A stretch of DNA of 64,000 bases from Devosia naphthalenivorans (GTDB taxonomy: Bacteria; Pseudomonadota; Alphaproteobacteria; Rhizobiales; Devosiaceae): assembly GCF_003056355.1 (NCBI RefSeq), contig NZ_PYVW01000012.1, positions 78,876 through 142,875 of the forward strand. The letters are read 5' to 3'. Positions 1-9,229 of the stretch are shown here, piece by piece (position 1 is the stretch's first letter; each line of letters opens with the position of its first letter). Below the pieces are notes generated by a model. It was not told the DNA's origin. It ran no database searches and was given only the letters and a program-made list of their open reading frames with translations. A program made the translations under genes and the position numbers.

Positions 1-1476
1 ACCGGCGGCACCCACAAGCTGATCAAGGATTCCGGGCTTCCCGTGCGCGAAATCGCTGACCTGACGGGTTTTCCCGAAATGATGGATGGCCGCGTCAAGA
101 CGCTGCACCCCAAGGTGCATGGTGGCCTGCTGGCGGTGCGCGACAAGCCCGAGCACGCCGCTTCCATGGACGAGCATGAGATCGGTGCGATCGACCTCGT
201 GGTTGTGAATCTTTATCCCTTCGAGAAGACTGTCGCCTCGGGCGCTGGCTACGACGACATCATCGAGAACATCGATATCGGCGGCCCGGCCATGGTGCGC
301 TCGGCGGCCAAGAACCACGCCTATGTTACGGTGGTGGTCGACCCCGCCGATTACCCGGCCATTCTCGAGGCCATCAAGGCCGGCGGCATCCCGTTCGAGC
401 TGCGCCAGAAACTGGCGGCCAAGGCCTATGCCCGCACCGCAGCCTATGACAGTGCTATTTCAAGCTGGTTCGCTCGTGAGATCGACTTTGCCGATGTGAC
501 CTATCGCAGCTTTGCTGGCACGCTGAGCGAAGTCATGCGCTACGGCGAGAACCCGCATCAATGGGCCGCCTTCTACAAGACCGGGGAGAACCGCCCCGGC
601 GTTGCAACCGCGCGTCAGGTGCAGGGCAAGACGCTGAGCTACAACAACATCAACGACACCGATGCCGCGTTCGAACTGGTCAGCGAATTCGACCCCGCTG
701 AAAGCGCCGCAGTCGCCATCATCAAGCACGCCAATCCGTGTGGCGTCGCCGTAGCGGGCGATCTCAAGACCGCTTACCTCCGGGCGCTGCGCACCGATCC
801 GGTTTCGGCCTTTGGCGGCATTGTCGCCACCAACCGCGAGATCGATGCCGACACCGCCACCGAGATCGTCAAGGTCTTCACCGAAGTGATCGTCGCGCCT
901 TCCGCGACACCGGAAGCCCAGGACATCATCGCGGCCAAGAAGAATCTGCGCCTGCTGCTGACCGGCGGGCTGGCCGACGCAAAGGCCGAGGGGCTGCAGG
1001 TCAAATCCGTTGCGGGGGGCCTCTTGGTACAAGGCCGCGACAACCGCAATGTCGACGATTGCGAACTCAAGGTGGTGACCAAGCGCCAGCCGACGGAACA
1101 TGAACTGACGGACCTCAAGCTGGCCGCCAAGGTGGCCAAGCACGTCAAGTCCAACGCCATCATCTACGTCAAGGACGGCGCGACGGCCGGCATCGGCGCG
1201 GGACAGATGTCCCGGGTGGATTCGGCACGGGTCGCCCATCGCAAGTCCATCGATGCGGCCGGGGCGGCTGGTCTCACCGATGCGCTGACGCAAGGCTCGG
1301 TGGTGGCTTCGGACGCGTTTTTCCCCTTTGCCGATGGGCTTGAAGCCTTGGTTGCAGCGGGTGCGACGGCCGTGATCCAGCCCGGCGGGTCGATGCGCGA
1401 CGATGAAGTGATCGCCGCAGCAGACGCAGCCGGTATCGCCATGGTGATGACTGGCATGCGCCACTTCCGGCACTGA
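1..1476 (+). CDS. purH: Bifunctional AICAR transformylase / IMP cyclohydrolase PurH, 5' end cut by window edge
   Basis: PurH catalyses the last two steps of de novo IMP synthesis: formylation of AICAR, then ring closure. The frame is open from base 1 with no start, so the gene begins outside the window. 491 residues are present, against roughly 525-540 in the family, so about 40 N-terminal residues are missing. The N-terminal MGS-like cyclohydrolase part shows the family stretch [20 protein letters not shown]. The transformylase part carries the catalytic Lys-His in KHANPCG (around bases 724-744). The protein ends with the canonical TGMRHFRH. A short hairpin follows the stop. Identification is secure. 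Confidence 0.97.
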   Translation, partial: TGGTHKLIKDSGLPVREIADLTGFPEMMDGRVKTLHPKVHGGLLAVRDKPEHAASMDEHEIGAIDLVVVNLYPFEKTVASGAGYDDIIENIDIGGPAMVRSAAKNHAYVTVVVDPADYPAILEAIKAGGIPFELRQKLAAKAYARTAAYDSAISSWFAREIDFADVTYRSFAGTLSEVMRYGENPHQWAAFYKTGENRPGVATARQVQGKTLSYNNINDTDAAFELVSEFDPAESAAVAIIKHANPCGVAVAGDLKTAYLRALRTDPVSAFGGIVATNREIDADTATEIVKVFTEVIVAPSATPEAQDIIAAKKNLRLLLTGGLADAKAEGLQVKSVAGGLLVQGRDNRNVDDCELKVVTKRQPTEHELTDLKLAAKVAKHVKSNAIIYVKDGATAGIGAGQMSRVDSARVAHRKSIDAAGAAGLTDALTQGSVVASDAFFPFADGLEALVAAGATAVIQPGGSMRDDEVIAAADAAGIAMVMTGMRHFRH

Positions 1477-1518
1477 CTGGGGTTCGGCAGGAGGGGCCCG
1501 GCTGGGTCGAGATCGAAT

Positions 1519-1542
1519 AACCGTACCCATGAGTACGGTTTA
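1519..1542 (+). terminator. Hairpin after purH, possible weak terminator
   Basis: An 8-bp perfect stem AACCGTAC / GTACGGTT with a 6-base loop lies 43 bases past the purH stop. Only a short T stretch follows, so intrinsic termination would be weak. It could also be an operator-like palindrome upstream of leuC. Confidence 0.4.
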
Positions 1543-1544
1543 AC

Positions 1545-1573
1545 TTGACCCATTTGCTGTCTGTGGCTTAGAA
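1545..1573 (+). promoter_or_regulatory. Possible sigma-70 type promoter for leuC
   Basis: TTGACC and TTAGAA are separated by 17 bases and end 32 bases before the leuC ATG. The -35 is good and the -10 is imperfect. Inferred from consensus only. Confidence 0.35.
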
Positions 1574-1605
1574 CGACTCCAAACTCTTCCTGCCGGAACA
1601 TAGAC

Positions 1606-3012
1606 ATGACCAAGGCCCGCACGCTTTACGACAAGATCTGGGACGACCATCTGGTCCAGAACAATGAGGACGGCACGTCCCTCATTTATATCGACCGGCA
1701 TCTCGTGCACGAAGTGACCAGCCCCCAGGCCTTCGAGGGCCTGCGCATGAACAACCGCAAGGTGCGCCACCCCGAGCGCACCCTGGCCGTTGTCGACCAC
1801 AACGTGCCCACCACCGATCGCTCCCTGCCCAATCCGGACCCCGAAAGCGCCATCCAGATCGCGGCTCTGGCCGAAAACACCAGGGATTTCGGCGTCGAAT
1901 ATTTCGACCCCTTCGACAAGCGCCAGGGCATCGTGCACATCGTTGGACCCGAACAGGGTTTTACCCTGCCCGGCATGACCATTGTTTGCGGTGACAGCCA
2001 TACATCGACCCACGGCGCTTTCGGCGCCCTGGCGCATGGCATCGGCACGTCCGAAGTGGAACATGTGCTGGCGACGCAGACGCTCATCCAGCAAAAGGCC
2101 AAGAACATGCTGGTGCGTGTGGACGGCCAGCTGCCACCACACGTAACAGCCAAGGACATTATTCTTGCCATCATCGGCGAGATCGGCACCGCCGGCGGCA
2201 ATGGCCACGTCATCGAATTTGCCGGCGAAGCGATCCGTTCGCTCTCCATGGAAGGCCGCATGACGGTCTGCAACATGACCATCGAAGGCGGCGCCCGCGC
2301 TGGCCTGATCGCGCCCGACGAAAAGACCTTTGCCTATGTGAAGGACCGCCCCCGCGCGCCCAAGGGCGAAGCATTCGACATGGCCGTCGATTACTGGAAG
2401 ACGCTCTACACGGATGAAGGCGCGGTTTACGACAAGGTGGTCATCCTTGATGCCGCCAAGCTTCCGCCCATCGTCTCCTGGGGTTCCTCCCCCGAGGACG
2501 TAATCACCGTGACCGGCGCAGTGCCTAATCCCGACGACATTGCCGACGAGAACAAGCGCGCGTCCAAGTGGCGGGCCCTTGATTATATGGGCCTCAAGCC
2601 CGGCACCCCGATCACCGAGATCGCGGTCGATCGCGTATTCATCGGCTCCTGCACCAATGGCCGTATCGAAGACCTGCGCGCTGCCGCCGCCGTAATTGGG
2701 GACCGCAAGGTCGCTTCCACCGTCAGCGCCATGGTCGTGCCCGGCTCCGGGCTGGTCAAGGATCAGGCCGAGGCCGAAGGCTTGCATACGATCTTCCTCA
2801 ATGCAGGCTTTGAATGGCGCGAGCCGGGCTGCTCGATGTGCCTTGCCATGAACCCAGACAAGCTCAAGCCGCAGGAACGTTGCGCTTCGACCTCCAACCG
2901 CAACTTCGAAGGCCGCCAGGGCTTCAAGGGCCGCACCCATCTGGTATCGCCCGCCATGGCTGCCGCTGCCGCGATTGCTGGCCATTTCGTCGATATCCGC
3001 GAGTGGCAGTAA
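1606..3012 (+). CDS. leuC: 3-isopropylmalate dehydratase large subunit LeuC
   Basis: Large subunit of isopropylmalate isomerase, which converts 2- to 3-isopropylmalate in leucine synthesis together with LeuD. The 468-residue length is normal. The three cysteines that hold the 4Fe-4S cluster are visible: Cys349 in GSCTNGR, and Cys409 and Cys412 in GCSMC. The aconitase-family stretch [13 protein letters not shown] is also present. The ATG at 1606 has a purine-rich region upstream (CTTCCTGCCGGAAC). The partner leuD is not adjacent. The next gene starts inside the last codons of leuC, which suggests translational coupling. Confidence 0.97.
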   Translation: MTKARTLYDKIWDDHLVQNNEDGTSLIYIDRHLVHEVTSPQAFEGLRMNNRKVRHPERTLAVVDHNVPTTDRSLPNPDPESAIQIAALAENTRDFGVEYFDPFDKRQGIVHIVGPEQGFTLPGMTIVCGDSHTSTHGAFGALAHGIGTSEVEHVLATQTLIQQKAKNMLVRVDGQLPPHVTAKDIILAIIGEIGTAGGNGHVIEFAGEAIRSLSMEGRMTVCNMTIEGGARAGLIAPDEKTFAYVKDRPRAPKGEAFDMAVDYWKTLYTDEGAVYDKVVILDAAKLPPIVSWGSSPEDVITVTGAVPNPDDIADENKRASKWRALDYMGLKPGTPITEIAVDRVFIGSCTNGRIEDLRAAAAVIGDRKVASTVSAMVVPGSGLVKDQAEAEGLHTIFLNAGFEWREPGCSMCLAMNPDKLKPQERCASTSNRNFEGRQGFKGRTHLVSPAMAAAAAIAGHFVDIREWQ

Positions 3013-3431
3013 GCCAGAACGATTGGGGGGCGCGGTTCGCGCCCACCCTCGATGACATCGAGGCGCTGGCGACCAAGGCCCTGCGGGAACTCCCCGAGCC
3101 GTTCCGCTCGCTAGCTGCCGATGTGACCTGCACGGTTGCCGACTTCGCCGAAGACGATGTGCTCGAAGGCTTCGGCATGGAAAGCCCGTTCGAGCTTATG
3201 GGACTTTTCTCCGGCATCGGGCTGACCGAAGACGGCGCCGTCCCCCAGACCGGGCAATTGCCCAATACCGTGTTCCTCTATCGCCGCGCCATCCTCGACT
3301 ACTGGGCCGAGAACGACGACAACACGCTCGGCGAAGTCGTCACCCACGTGCTGATCCACGAACTGGGTCACCATTTCGGCTTTTCCGACGATGACATGGA
3401 AGCCATCGAGGCGGCAGCCGACAACGACTAG
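3003..3431 (+). CDS. Small zincin-like metallopeptidase (DUF1025-type)
   Basis: A 142-residue protein with a zinc-metallopeptidase HExxH motif (His119, Glu120, His123) in [14 protein letters not shown] near the C-terminus. This layout is that of the small 'metallopeptidase family protein' group widespread in bacteria. Its substrate is unknown. I chose the GTG at 3003, which overlaps the last 10 bases of leuC in another frame. Longer in-frame starts would lie deep inside leuC and give non-family sequence. The 3' end overlaps the convergent gene at 3428 by four bases. Family assignment is strong; function is not known. Confidence 0.85.
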   Translation: MAVSQNDWGARFAPTLDDIEALATKALRELPEPFRSLAADVTCTVADFAEDDVLEGFGMESPFELMGLFSGIGLTEDGAVPQTGQLPNTVFLYRRAILDYWAENDDNTLGEVVTHVLIHELGHHFGFSDDDMEAIEAAADND

Positions 3432-3832
3432 GTCGGATCGGGCGCCGAACGGTCGTCCTTGCCGGGTGTTTTGATCGAGATATTGGCGGGCTGGCGGGCC
3501 GCGTTGGTGGTCTGCTCTTCGCTGTTGCCCTCGCGCGGCACGAAGTGGAAATCATTGTCGAGCACGCCCGGCTGATCGTCATTGACCTTAAGTGCCAGCC
3601 CGTTCTTCTCCAGCTGCTCGAGCCATTCGTCCCAGCCGGAAAGCGTCCAGCCGCCGGTCAGCGGGTTATCCGGGCCTTCATTGCGCTCGGCATTGAGGGC
3701 GTGCTGGCCAAAGGTGATCTGCAGCAGGACGCGGTCCTCGTGCACATCCGGAGTATCGAGCATCATCGGATTGCCGCCCCGGGCAGTCGCCCATTGGCGG
3801 ATCTCCTCATGTGACGTCAATATTCTGGCCAT
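3428..3832 (-). CDS. Hypothetical protein, 134 residues
   Basis: Family not recognised. The start ATG at 3832 has a strong ribosome binding site (AAGGAG, 8 bases upstream). The protein is soluble and acidic, without signal peptide or membrane segments. The first ~90 residues look folded, with Trp-rich GGWTLSGWDEW near the middle. The last ~35 residues look disordered and polar. It converges on the metallopeptidase gene with a 4-bp overlap of the stop ends. The clean RBS and coding-like composition argue that it is real. Confidence 0.7.
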   Translation of the reverse strand: MARILTSHEEIRQWATARGGNPMMLDTPDVHEDRVLLQITFGQHALNAERNEGPDNPLTGGWTLSGWDEWLEQLEKNGLALKVNDDQPGVLDNDFHFVPREGNSEEQTTNAARQPANISIKTPGKDDRSAPDPT

Positions 3833-3952
3833 GGCTGAACTCCTTGGAAACTCTAGCCGGATAATCGCCTGCCAGCGAATGGGTTCCGAGGCGGATCAAT
3901 TCCCAAGCCGCGCGCTGCCTGCTATGAGCAGCAGTGACTAGCCGGAGCCAGC

Positions 3953-4492
3953 ATGACGACCCCAAGCAGCAATCTCATTCTTTTGGGCACCATCGGTGCC
4001 GCACACGGCATCAAGGGCCAGGTCCGCATCGCCACGCACACCCAGGACCCCGAAGCCATTGCGTCCTACGGTCCCTTGGCCACCGATCGGGATGGGCTGG
4101 TCGTCACGCTGTCCAAAGTGCGCCTGCACAAGAATGTTGTCGTCGCTCACATCAAGGGCATATCGGACCGCACCGCTGCCGAACAGCTCAACGGTGTCAA
4201 TCTATACGTGGAGCGCAGCAAATTGCCCGACCCCGAGGACGAAGACGATTTCTATCACGCAGACCTGCTTGGCCTAGAGGCGCGCCTCGATAGTGGCGTG
4301 GTGATCGGCACAGTGTCTGCCCTACCCAATTTTGGGGCTGGCGACCTGATCGAAGTGCGCAACGCGCAGAGCGGCGACACCTACCTCTATCCATTCACCA
4401 AGGCCGTGGTGCCGACAATAAGGATAGCCGAGGGCTACCTTGTGATCGTGGCGCCACTGGAAGCCCCCGAGGGCGAGGAAGAGCCCGATTGA
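3953..4492 (+). CDS. rimM: Ribosome maturation factor RimM
   Basis: RimM binds the 30S subunit (S19 and the 16S rRNA head) and assists late maturation. The 179-residue protein has the two-domain plan: an N-terminal RimM beta-barrel opening with [16 protein letters not shown], and a C-terminal PRC barrel from about residue 95 ([13 protein letters not shown]). The acidic tail is normal. The stop overlaps the trmD start (TTGA), the usual rimM-trmD coupling. The rpsP gene often found just upstream is absent here. Confidence 0.95.
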   Translation: MTTPSSNLILLGTIGAAHGIKGQVRIATHTQDPEAIASYGPLATDRDGLVVTLSKVRLHKNVVVAHIKGISDRTAAEQLNGVNLYVERSKLPDPEDEDDFYHADLLGLEARLDSGVVIGTVSALPNFGAGDLIEVRNAQSGDTYLYPFTKAVVPTIRIAEGYLVIVAPLEAPEGEEEPD

Positions 4493-5181
4493 GCTTTTCC
4501 GCCTCGATCATCACGCTGTTTCCCGAACTCTTCCCCGGGCCGCTCGGCGCATCCGTGCTGGGGCGGGGCATGGCGGACGGGCTGTGGTCGCTCGAGGCGA
4601 TCCAGTTGCGCGACATTGCGACCGACCGGCACCGCACGGTTGACGACACGCCGTCCGGTGGTGGCGCCGGCATGGTGCTCAAGCCCGATATTCTGGCCCG
4701 GGCCATCGATACGGTGTCGCCCGCAGGGGATGCACGGCCGCGTATCCTGATGTCCCCCCGCGGCAAGCCGCTGACGCAGAGCCGAGCGCGCGAATTGGCG
4801 CTGGGTCCGGGGGCGGTCATCGTGTGCGGACGTTTCGAAGGTGTCGACCAACGCGTCATCGATGGCCGTGGGCTCGAGGAAATTTCCATCGGCGATTACG
4901 TGCTGGCTGGCGGCGAAGTGGCCGCGATGGTGCTGCTGGAAGCTGTCGTTCGGCTGATTCCAGGCGTCCTCGGCGGTGCTGACAGCCATGCCGATGAGAG
5001 CTTTGAAAACGGGTTGCTGGAATACCCGCAATATACCCGCCCTCAAAACTTCGAGGGTGCCGAAATCCCACCGGTGCTGACCTCGGGCGACCACGGCAAG
5101 ATCGCCAGATGGCGGGCCGAGCAGAGCCTGGCGCTCACCGCCAAGCGCCGGCCGGACTTGCTGCCGCCGCAGAAGTCATAA
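4489..5181 (+). CDS. trmD: tRNA (guanine37-N1)-methyltransferase TrmD
   Basis: Methylates G37 of tRNAs reading CNN codons, preventing +1 frameshifts. It is a 230-residue SPOUT enzyme. The trefoil-knot SAM site is visible in [15 protein letters not shown] and [15 protein letters not shown], with the substrate loop [13 protein letters not shown] chose the TTG at 4489, which shares bases with the rimM stop and leads directly into the typical N-terminus ([15 protein letters not shown]). It is followed by 190 bases without a gene, so rplS probably has its own leader and promoter. Confidence 0.96.
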   Translation: MSFSASIITLFPELFPGPLGASVLGRGMADGLWSLEAIQLRDIATDRHRTVDDTPSGGGAGMVLKPDILARAIDTVSPAGDARPRILMSPRGKPLTQSRARELALGPGAVIVCGRFEGVDQRVIDGRGLEEISIGDYVLAGGEVAAMVLLEAVVRLIPGVLGGADSHADESFENGLLEYPQYTRPQNFEGAEIPPVLTSGDHGKIARWRAEQSLALTAKRRPDLLPPQKS

Positions 5182-5371
5182 AACTGTCCGAAACACTAGA
5201 CTCCCGGGGCGTTTTCGCCTATAGCCGCGCCACTATCGCAGTCACGGGCTAATCGGACCCGGGCCGCACCAATAAAAAGACGACCACCTCCGTTACCAAC
5301 CAAGACCGGGCGCTCGATCCCTTCGGGGACCGAACAGACGCTCCTTTGAAAAGATTCAGAACGGAATCGCT

Positions 5372-5923
5372 ATGACCAATATCATCGAACAGATCGAGGC
5401 CGAGCAGGTTGCTGCTCTCGCCGCCAAGCGCGAACTTCCCGAATTCACCCATGGCGACACCATCAAGGTGTGGGTCAAGATCCGTGAAGGCGAGAAGGAA
5501 CGCCTGCAGGCCTATGAAGGCGTCGTGATCGCCATGAATGGCGGCGGCATTACCTCCAGCTTCACCGTCCGCAAGATTTCCTATGGTGAAGGCGTGGAAC
5601 GCGTGTTCCCGCTCTATTCGCCGAACGTCGCTTCGATCGAAGTGCTCAAGCGCGGCAAGGTGCGTCGCGCCAAGCTGTACTATCTGCGCGATCGTCGCGG
5701 TAAGTCGGCTCGTATTTTCGAATCGACCAACTCGCGCACCAAGAAGATAGAAGCCGGCGAGCGCACCGCAGCCCTGGCTGCCCGTGAAGCCCGCGAGGCC
5801 GAGAAGGTTGCTGCTGCCGAGGCTTTTGCCGCTGAGCAGGCCGCCAAGGACGCGGAAGCCGCAGCAGCGGCTGCTGCAGCCGAACAGGCCGCCGCTGCCG
5901 ATGAGGCGCCCAAGGCAGAATAA
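5372..5923 (+). CDS. rplS: 50S ribosomal protein L19 with long Ala/Glu-rich C-terminal extension
   Basis: L19 sits at the 30S-50S interface. The first ~118 residues are a complete L19, with [16 protein letters not shown], the YEGVVIA loop and basic [17 protein letters not shown]. The total length is 183, against about 115 in E. coli. The extra ~60 residues are almost pure Ala/Glu/Lys and look like a charged helix or disordered tail. Alanine-rich L19 tails occur in some alphaproteobacteria. A strong terminator follows. Confidence 0.96.
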   Translation: MTNIIEQIEAEQVAALAAKRELPEFTHGDTIKVWVKIREGEKERLQAYEGVVIAMNGGGITSSFTVRKISYGEGVERVFPLYSPNVASIEVLKRGKVRRAKLYYLRDRRGKSARIFESTNSRTKKIEAGERTAALAAREAREAEKVAAAEAFAAEQAAKDAEAAAAAAAAEQAAAADEAPKAE

Positions 5924-5947
5924 GTTCTGCAGCATTTGAGTTTATCG

Positions 5948-5977
5948 AGCCCGGCCTTGCAGAAGGCCGGGCTTTTT
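5948..5977 (+). terminator. Rho-independent terminator after rplS
   Basis: An 11-bp perfect stem AGCCCGGCCTT / AAGGCCGGGCT with loop GCAG is followed by TTTTT, 25 bases after the rplS stop. Confidence 0.9.
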
Positions 5978-5988
5978 GCTGGGCTGAT

Positions 5989-6004
5989 GGATTCACGTGA
6001 AACG
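5989..6004 (+). promoter_or_regulatory. parS-like ParB site, GANTC variant (site 1)
   Basis: GATTCACGTGAAAC core in the rplS-xthA gap. It is one base from the perfect parS palindrome. The changed base creates GATTC, a GANTC methylation site. Confidence 0.7.
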
Positions 6005-6096
6005 CTGGGGCGCCGAGGTCAGGTTTATGCCATTTCCGGCTTTACCTTGGGCGCTCTCTTGACGATAAGAACATCGTCGCCAGCCAAAGGGTAAAC

Positions 6097-6909
6097 ATGT
6101 CCGCTTCCATCGTTACCTGGAACATCAATTCGGTTCGGCTTCGGCTGCCGATGGTCCTCGACTTCCTGCGCCAGTATCAGCCCGACGTGCTGATGCTGCA
6201 GGAAATCAAGTGCACCAATGACCAATTCCCGGCCAACGCATTTACCGAGGCAGGCTACCCGCATCAGGCGGTACACGGCCAGAAGGGCTACCATGGGGTA
6301 GCCATCGTTTCGAAGTTCCCGCTGACCGATATTTCGAGCCGCGTGTTCTGCGAAATCCCCGAATCCCGACATGTGTCGGCGGTACTGGATTTCGGCCGCG
6401 GCCCCCTGACGGTCCACAATTTCTATATTCCGGCGGGTGGCGACGAGCCCGATACAGAGATCAATCCCAAGTTCAAGCACAAGATGGGTTTTTTGAGCGA
6501 GCTGACCAGCTGGTTCAGTGAAGCCTCATTCGAGCGCGGCCATTTGATCGCCGGCGATTTCAATGTCGCGCCGCATGAAAACGATGTGTGGAGCCACAAG
6601 CAATTGCTCAAGGTCGTCAGCCACACGCCGGCCGAGACGCAGGCGCTCGATGCAATCCTGAACGGCGGGCATGGCTGGACCGACCTCGTGCGCAAGCACG
6701 TCCCCTATGACCAGAAAATCTATTCCTGGTGGAGCTATCGCGGCATCGATTGGGAAGCCTCGGATCGCGGCCGCCGGCTCGACCATATCTGGGCCACGCG
6801 CGACATCGCCGAACACTGCATCGGCGCCGAGATCATCAAGCCCGCCCGCGGCTGGACCGACAAGCCGAGCGACCACGTACCGGTCATCGCCCGCTTCGCT
6901 GGAGTTTAG
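6097..6909 (+). CDS. xth: Exodeoxyribonuclease III XthA
   Basis: AP endonuclease and 3'-5' exonuclease of base-excision repair. The 270-residue protein is a full endonuclease/exonuclease/phosphatase domain. It has N-terminal WNINSVR, metal-binding Glu in LQEIKC, the GDFNVAP Asp-Asn pair, YSWWSYR, RLDHIW and the catalytic Asp-His in SDHVPV near the C-terminus. It is a single-gene unit followed by a palindromic repeat. Confidence 0.94.
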   Translation: MSASIVTWNINSVRLRLPMVLDFLRQYQPDVLMLQEIKCTNDQFPANAFTEAGYPHQAVHGQKGYHGVAIVSKFPLTDISSRVFCEIPESRHVSAVLDFGRGPLTVHNFYIPAGGDEPDTEINPKFKHKMGFLSELTSWFSEASFERGHLIAGDFNVAPHENDVWSHKQLLKVVSHTPAETQALDAILNGGHGWTDLVRKHVPYDQKIYSWWSYRGIDWEASDRGRRLDHIWATRDIAEHCIGAEIIKPARGWTDKPSDHVPVIARFAGV

Positions 6910-6942
6910 CGCCCCTAAGTCCAGTGACCCTGCATCAGTAGA

Positions 6943-7022
6943 CCTCATCCTGAGCCTGTCGAAGGACGAGGTCGTGGCACGATGAGAACACGCCCCTGCG
7001 GTTCGACAGGCTCACCATGAGG
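6943..7022. repeat. Dispersed palindromic repeat, family A (two inverted arms)
   Basis: Two 21-base arms at 6943-6963 and 7002-7022 are inverted copies matching at 19 of 21 bases (core GAGCCTGTCGAA). They could form a large hairpin between the convergent xthA and cyclic-nucleotide-binding genes. One arm recurs exactly at 53043-53063, so it is a dispersed element. Confidence 0.8.
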
Positions 7023-7032
7023 GCTTGGACCC

Positions 7033-7485
7033 TTACTCGGCCTTCATCTTCTGGCTGACAGGCTGCAGCGCGCCGAGATAGTTGCCGATATCCTGCTGGA
7101 CGCGCTCGATTGCGCGGTGCGCGAAGTCGGGCGACTGCTGAATCAGCTTCAAAAACGCCGTGCGCGGCACGAATAGCGTCTGGGTGTCCGTCACCGCGGT
7201 GATGGTGACGGGTCTTGGCTTGGCGAGGATCAGCGCCATGGCAGATACGACACTACCCGGCGCGGATACTGTCGTGGGCTTGCCACCGCCTTGTGGCTGA
7301 GCCTTAAGGGTGCCGCTCATGAGCACGAATGCGCCCTGTGGCACGTCACCGGCCTTGTACAGCACGGCATCGGGATCGAAGTGTCGCTGATCGCCGGCAA
7401 AGGCCAGCATGCGCCGCTGCTCGTCGTCGCAAATATCGAAGAATTCAGCCTGCGCGAGCGCTTCGGCTGCAAGATCCCTGATCAT
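7033..7485 (-). CDS. Cyclic-nucleotide-binding (CAP-ED) domain protein without DNA-binding domain
   Basis: A 150-residue protein made of one CAP-ED/cNMP-binding beta-roll (about residues 15-130), with typical LYKAGDVPQGAFVLMSG and VVSAMALI segments. It lacks the C-terminal helix-turn-helix of Crp/Fnr regulators, so it is probably a small sensor or adaptor. I chose the ATG at 7485 because GGTAGGA precedes it; an in-frame ATG at 7518 lacks a comparable site. It lies downstream of and co-oriented with the response regulator gene. The ligand cannot be read from sequence. Confidence 0.8.
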   Translation of the reverse strand: MIRDLAAEALAQAEFFDICDDEQRRMLAFAGDQRHFDPDAVLYKAGDVPQGAFVLMSGTLKAQPQGGGKPTTVSAPGSVVSAMALILAKPRPVTITAVTDTQTLFVPRTAFLKLIQQSPDFAHRAIERVQQDIGNYLGALQPVSQKMKAE

Positions 7486-7580
7486 CAATCCTACCTGGAT
7501 GCACATCGGCCACGCCAAGGCGAAGCCGCTTCATCCTATAGGCCATTTTGCAACGATTTGTACCCATTCCCTTGGGATAT

Positions 7581-8264
7581 TTAGGGGACCAGACGATAGC
7601 CGCCTTCTTCGGTAACCAGGAGCCGCGCATTGGAGGGGTCACGCTCGATCTTCTGGCGCAGCCGATAGATGTGGGTTTCAAGCGTATGGGTGGTAACGCG
7701 GTTGTTGTAGCCCCACACTTCCTTGAGCAAGACATCGCGCGTGATGGTCTTGGGTCCCTGCCGATAGAGATATTTGAGAATGGAGGTTTCCTTGTCGGTC
7801 AGGCGAACCTTGTTGCCATCATTGGTCTCAAGGATCTTGGCCGAAGGCTGGAAGCTGTAGGGCCCGATGGTAAACACCACGTCCTCGCTCTGGTCATGCT
7901 GGCGCAGCGCCGCATTGATGCGAGCAAGCAGCACCGGGAACCGGAAGGGCTTGGTCAGATAGTCATTGGCGCCGGATTCGAGCCCCTGGATCTGGTCCGC
8001 GTCGGTATCGTGGCCGGTCAACATCAGGATCGGGCTCTTGAAGCCTTCGTTGCGCAACACCTTGACAGCCTCACGCCCATCCATGTCGGGCAAGCCGACG
8101 TCGAGGATCATAAGATCAACGTTCTTTTCTCGCGTGGCCTTCAAGGCATCGTTGGCCGTGCCAGCCTGCAGGATGTCGAACTCGTCCTCGGTTTCGAGTT
8201 GTTCGACCAGGGTTTGGCGCAGGTCTGCATCGTCGTCCACGAGCAGGATGCGTCTCTTGTTCAT
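7581..8264 (-). CDS. OmpR/PhoB-family response regulator (possibly CenR-like)
   Basis: A two-component response regulator of 227 residues. The N-terminal receiver has the acidic pocket Asp10-Asp11, phosphoacceptor Asp55, Thr83 and Lys105. The C-terminal winged helix (about 130-225) has the family THTLETHIYRLRQKIE recognition region. The start has a good RBS (GGAGAGA). No histidine kinase is adjacent, so it is an orphan. Orphan OmpR-type regulators such as CenR control envelope functions in alphaproteobacteria. CenR identity is an inference and other family members remain possible. Confidence 0.85.
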   Translation of the reverse strand: MNKRRILLVDDDADLRQTLVEQLETEDEFDILQAGTANDALKATREKNVDLMILDVGLPDMDGREAVKVLRNEGFKSPILMLTGHDTDADQIQGLESGANDYLTKPFRFPVLLARINAALRQHDQSEDVVFTIGPYSFQPSAKILETNDGNKVRLTDKETSILKYLYRQGPKTITRDVLLKEVWGYNNRVTTHTLETHIYRLRQKIERDPSNARLLVTEEGGYRLVP

Positions 8265-8421
8265 TATTTCTCTCCGGTCGTCTGCAGCACCACCGAGCCT
8301 GCCTACGCAACTAGACTAACTTAAGGCCAGCGCGTCACAACAGGTTATCTCGGAAAGGAACGATGAATAGGGGCAACAAGTTGCAGCGGGCCTTACGTCC
8401 TCTCTCAAAAGCGCAAATCTA

Positions 8422-9099
8422 TCAGGGGATTGCCGGTCGGCCGCCAAATAGCGCCGAGCCAACGCGAACATAGGTCGCACCCATGGCGATGGCCGTCTCG
8501 AAATCGCCGCTCATCCCCATGGACAATTGGGAGGCATTCGCTGCCTTGGCCAGCTCCGCCAGATGGGCAAAATAGGGTCCTGGAGGCACGCCATCAGGCG
8601 GAATGCACATCAGCCCGGCAATCTCGAGCTGGTGCACCGTACGGCAGCGCTCGACGAATGCCACGGCCTCCGCGGGTGGAATGCCGGCCTTTTGTGTCTC
8701 CATCCCGATATTGACCTGGACAAAGCACGGCAGGCGCCGCCCAAGGCGCGCCATCTCAACCGCCAGCACACCGGCCAGCTTGTCGCGATCCACGGTCTGG
8801 ATCACGTCGAACAATTCCACCGCGTCGCGCGCCTTGTTGGTTTGCAACGGACCAATCAGGTGGAGTTCGACATCGCTGTAGCGGGCCCGCAGCTCCGGCC
8901 ACTTGGCTTGCGCCTCCTGCACCCGGTTTTCGCCAAAGACGCGCTGCCCTGCGGCGAGGAACGGCTCGATCGCCTCGACCGGAAAGGTCTTGGATACGGC
9001 CACAAGTTCCACCACTTGGGGAGGCGCGCCGAAGCGCCTTTGCGCCGCTGTAATGCGGTGGCGGATGTTGATCAGGCTGTCCGGGGCAGCAGTGTCCAT
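8422..9099 (-). CDS. YggS/PLPBP-family pyridoxal phosphate homeostasis protein
   Basis: A PLP-binding protein of the YggS (PLPHP) family, with an alanine-racemase-like TIM barrel of 225 residues. The Schiff-base lysine is Lys37 in LVAVSKTFP. Other family stretches are FGENRVQEAQ, HLIGPLQTNK and the phosphate-binding end LSMGMSGDFETAI. It buffers PLP and influences amino-acid balance and is not known to be catalytic. It is divergent from leuS across a 130-base gap. Confidence 0.93.
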   Translation of the reverse strand: MDTAAPDSLINIRHRITAAQRRFGAPPQVVELVAVSKTFPVEAIEPFLAAGQRVFGENRVQEAQAKWPELRARYSDVELHLIGPLQTNKARDAVELFDVIQTVDRDKLAGVLAVEMARLGRRLPCFVQVNIGMETQKAGIPPAEAVAFVERCRTVHQLEIAGLMCIPPDGVPPGPYFAHLAELAKAANASQLSMGMSGDFETAIAMGATYVRVGSALFGGRPAIP

Positions 9100-9229
9100 G
9101 CTTTCGCCCTGTTCCTGTTGACCTTAGGGGGGATTTCTGGTGATGGTCCGGTAGCCAAAATCCTTCATAAACGCAAGCCGCACCGCTTCTTCGCGTGCGC
9201 TTCCGGCAAATCACCCAAGGACATAGACA

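Noticed and set aside
1477..1605. Leucine attenuator or riboswitch before leuC
   Set aside because: No run of Leu codons in a leader peptide and no known riboswitch layout; only a short hairpin and a possible promoter.
5182..5371. Possible r-protein leader RNA before rplS
   Set aside because: Some short hairpins can be drawn, but no conserved leader structure could be recognised.
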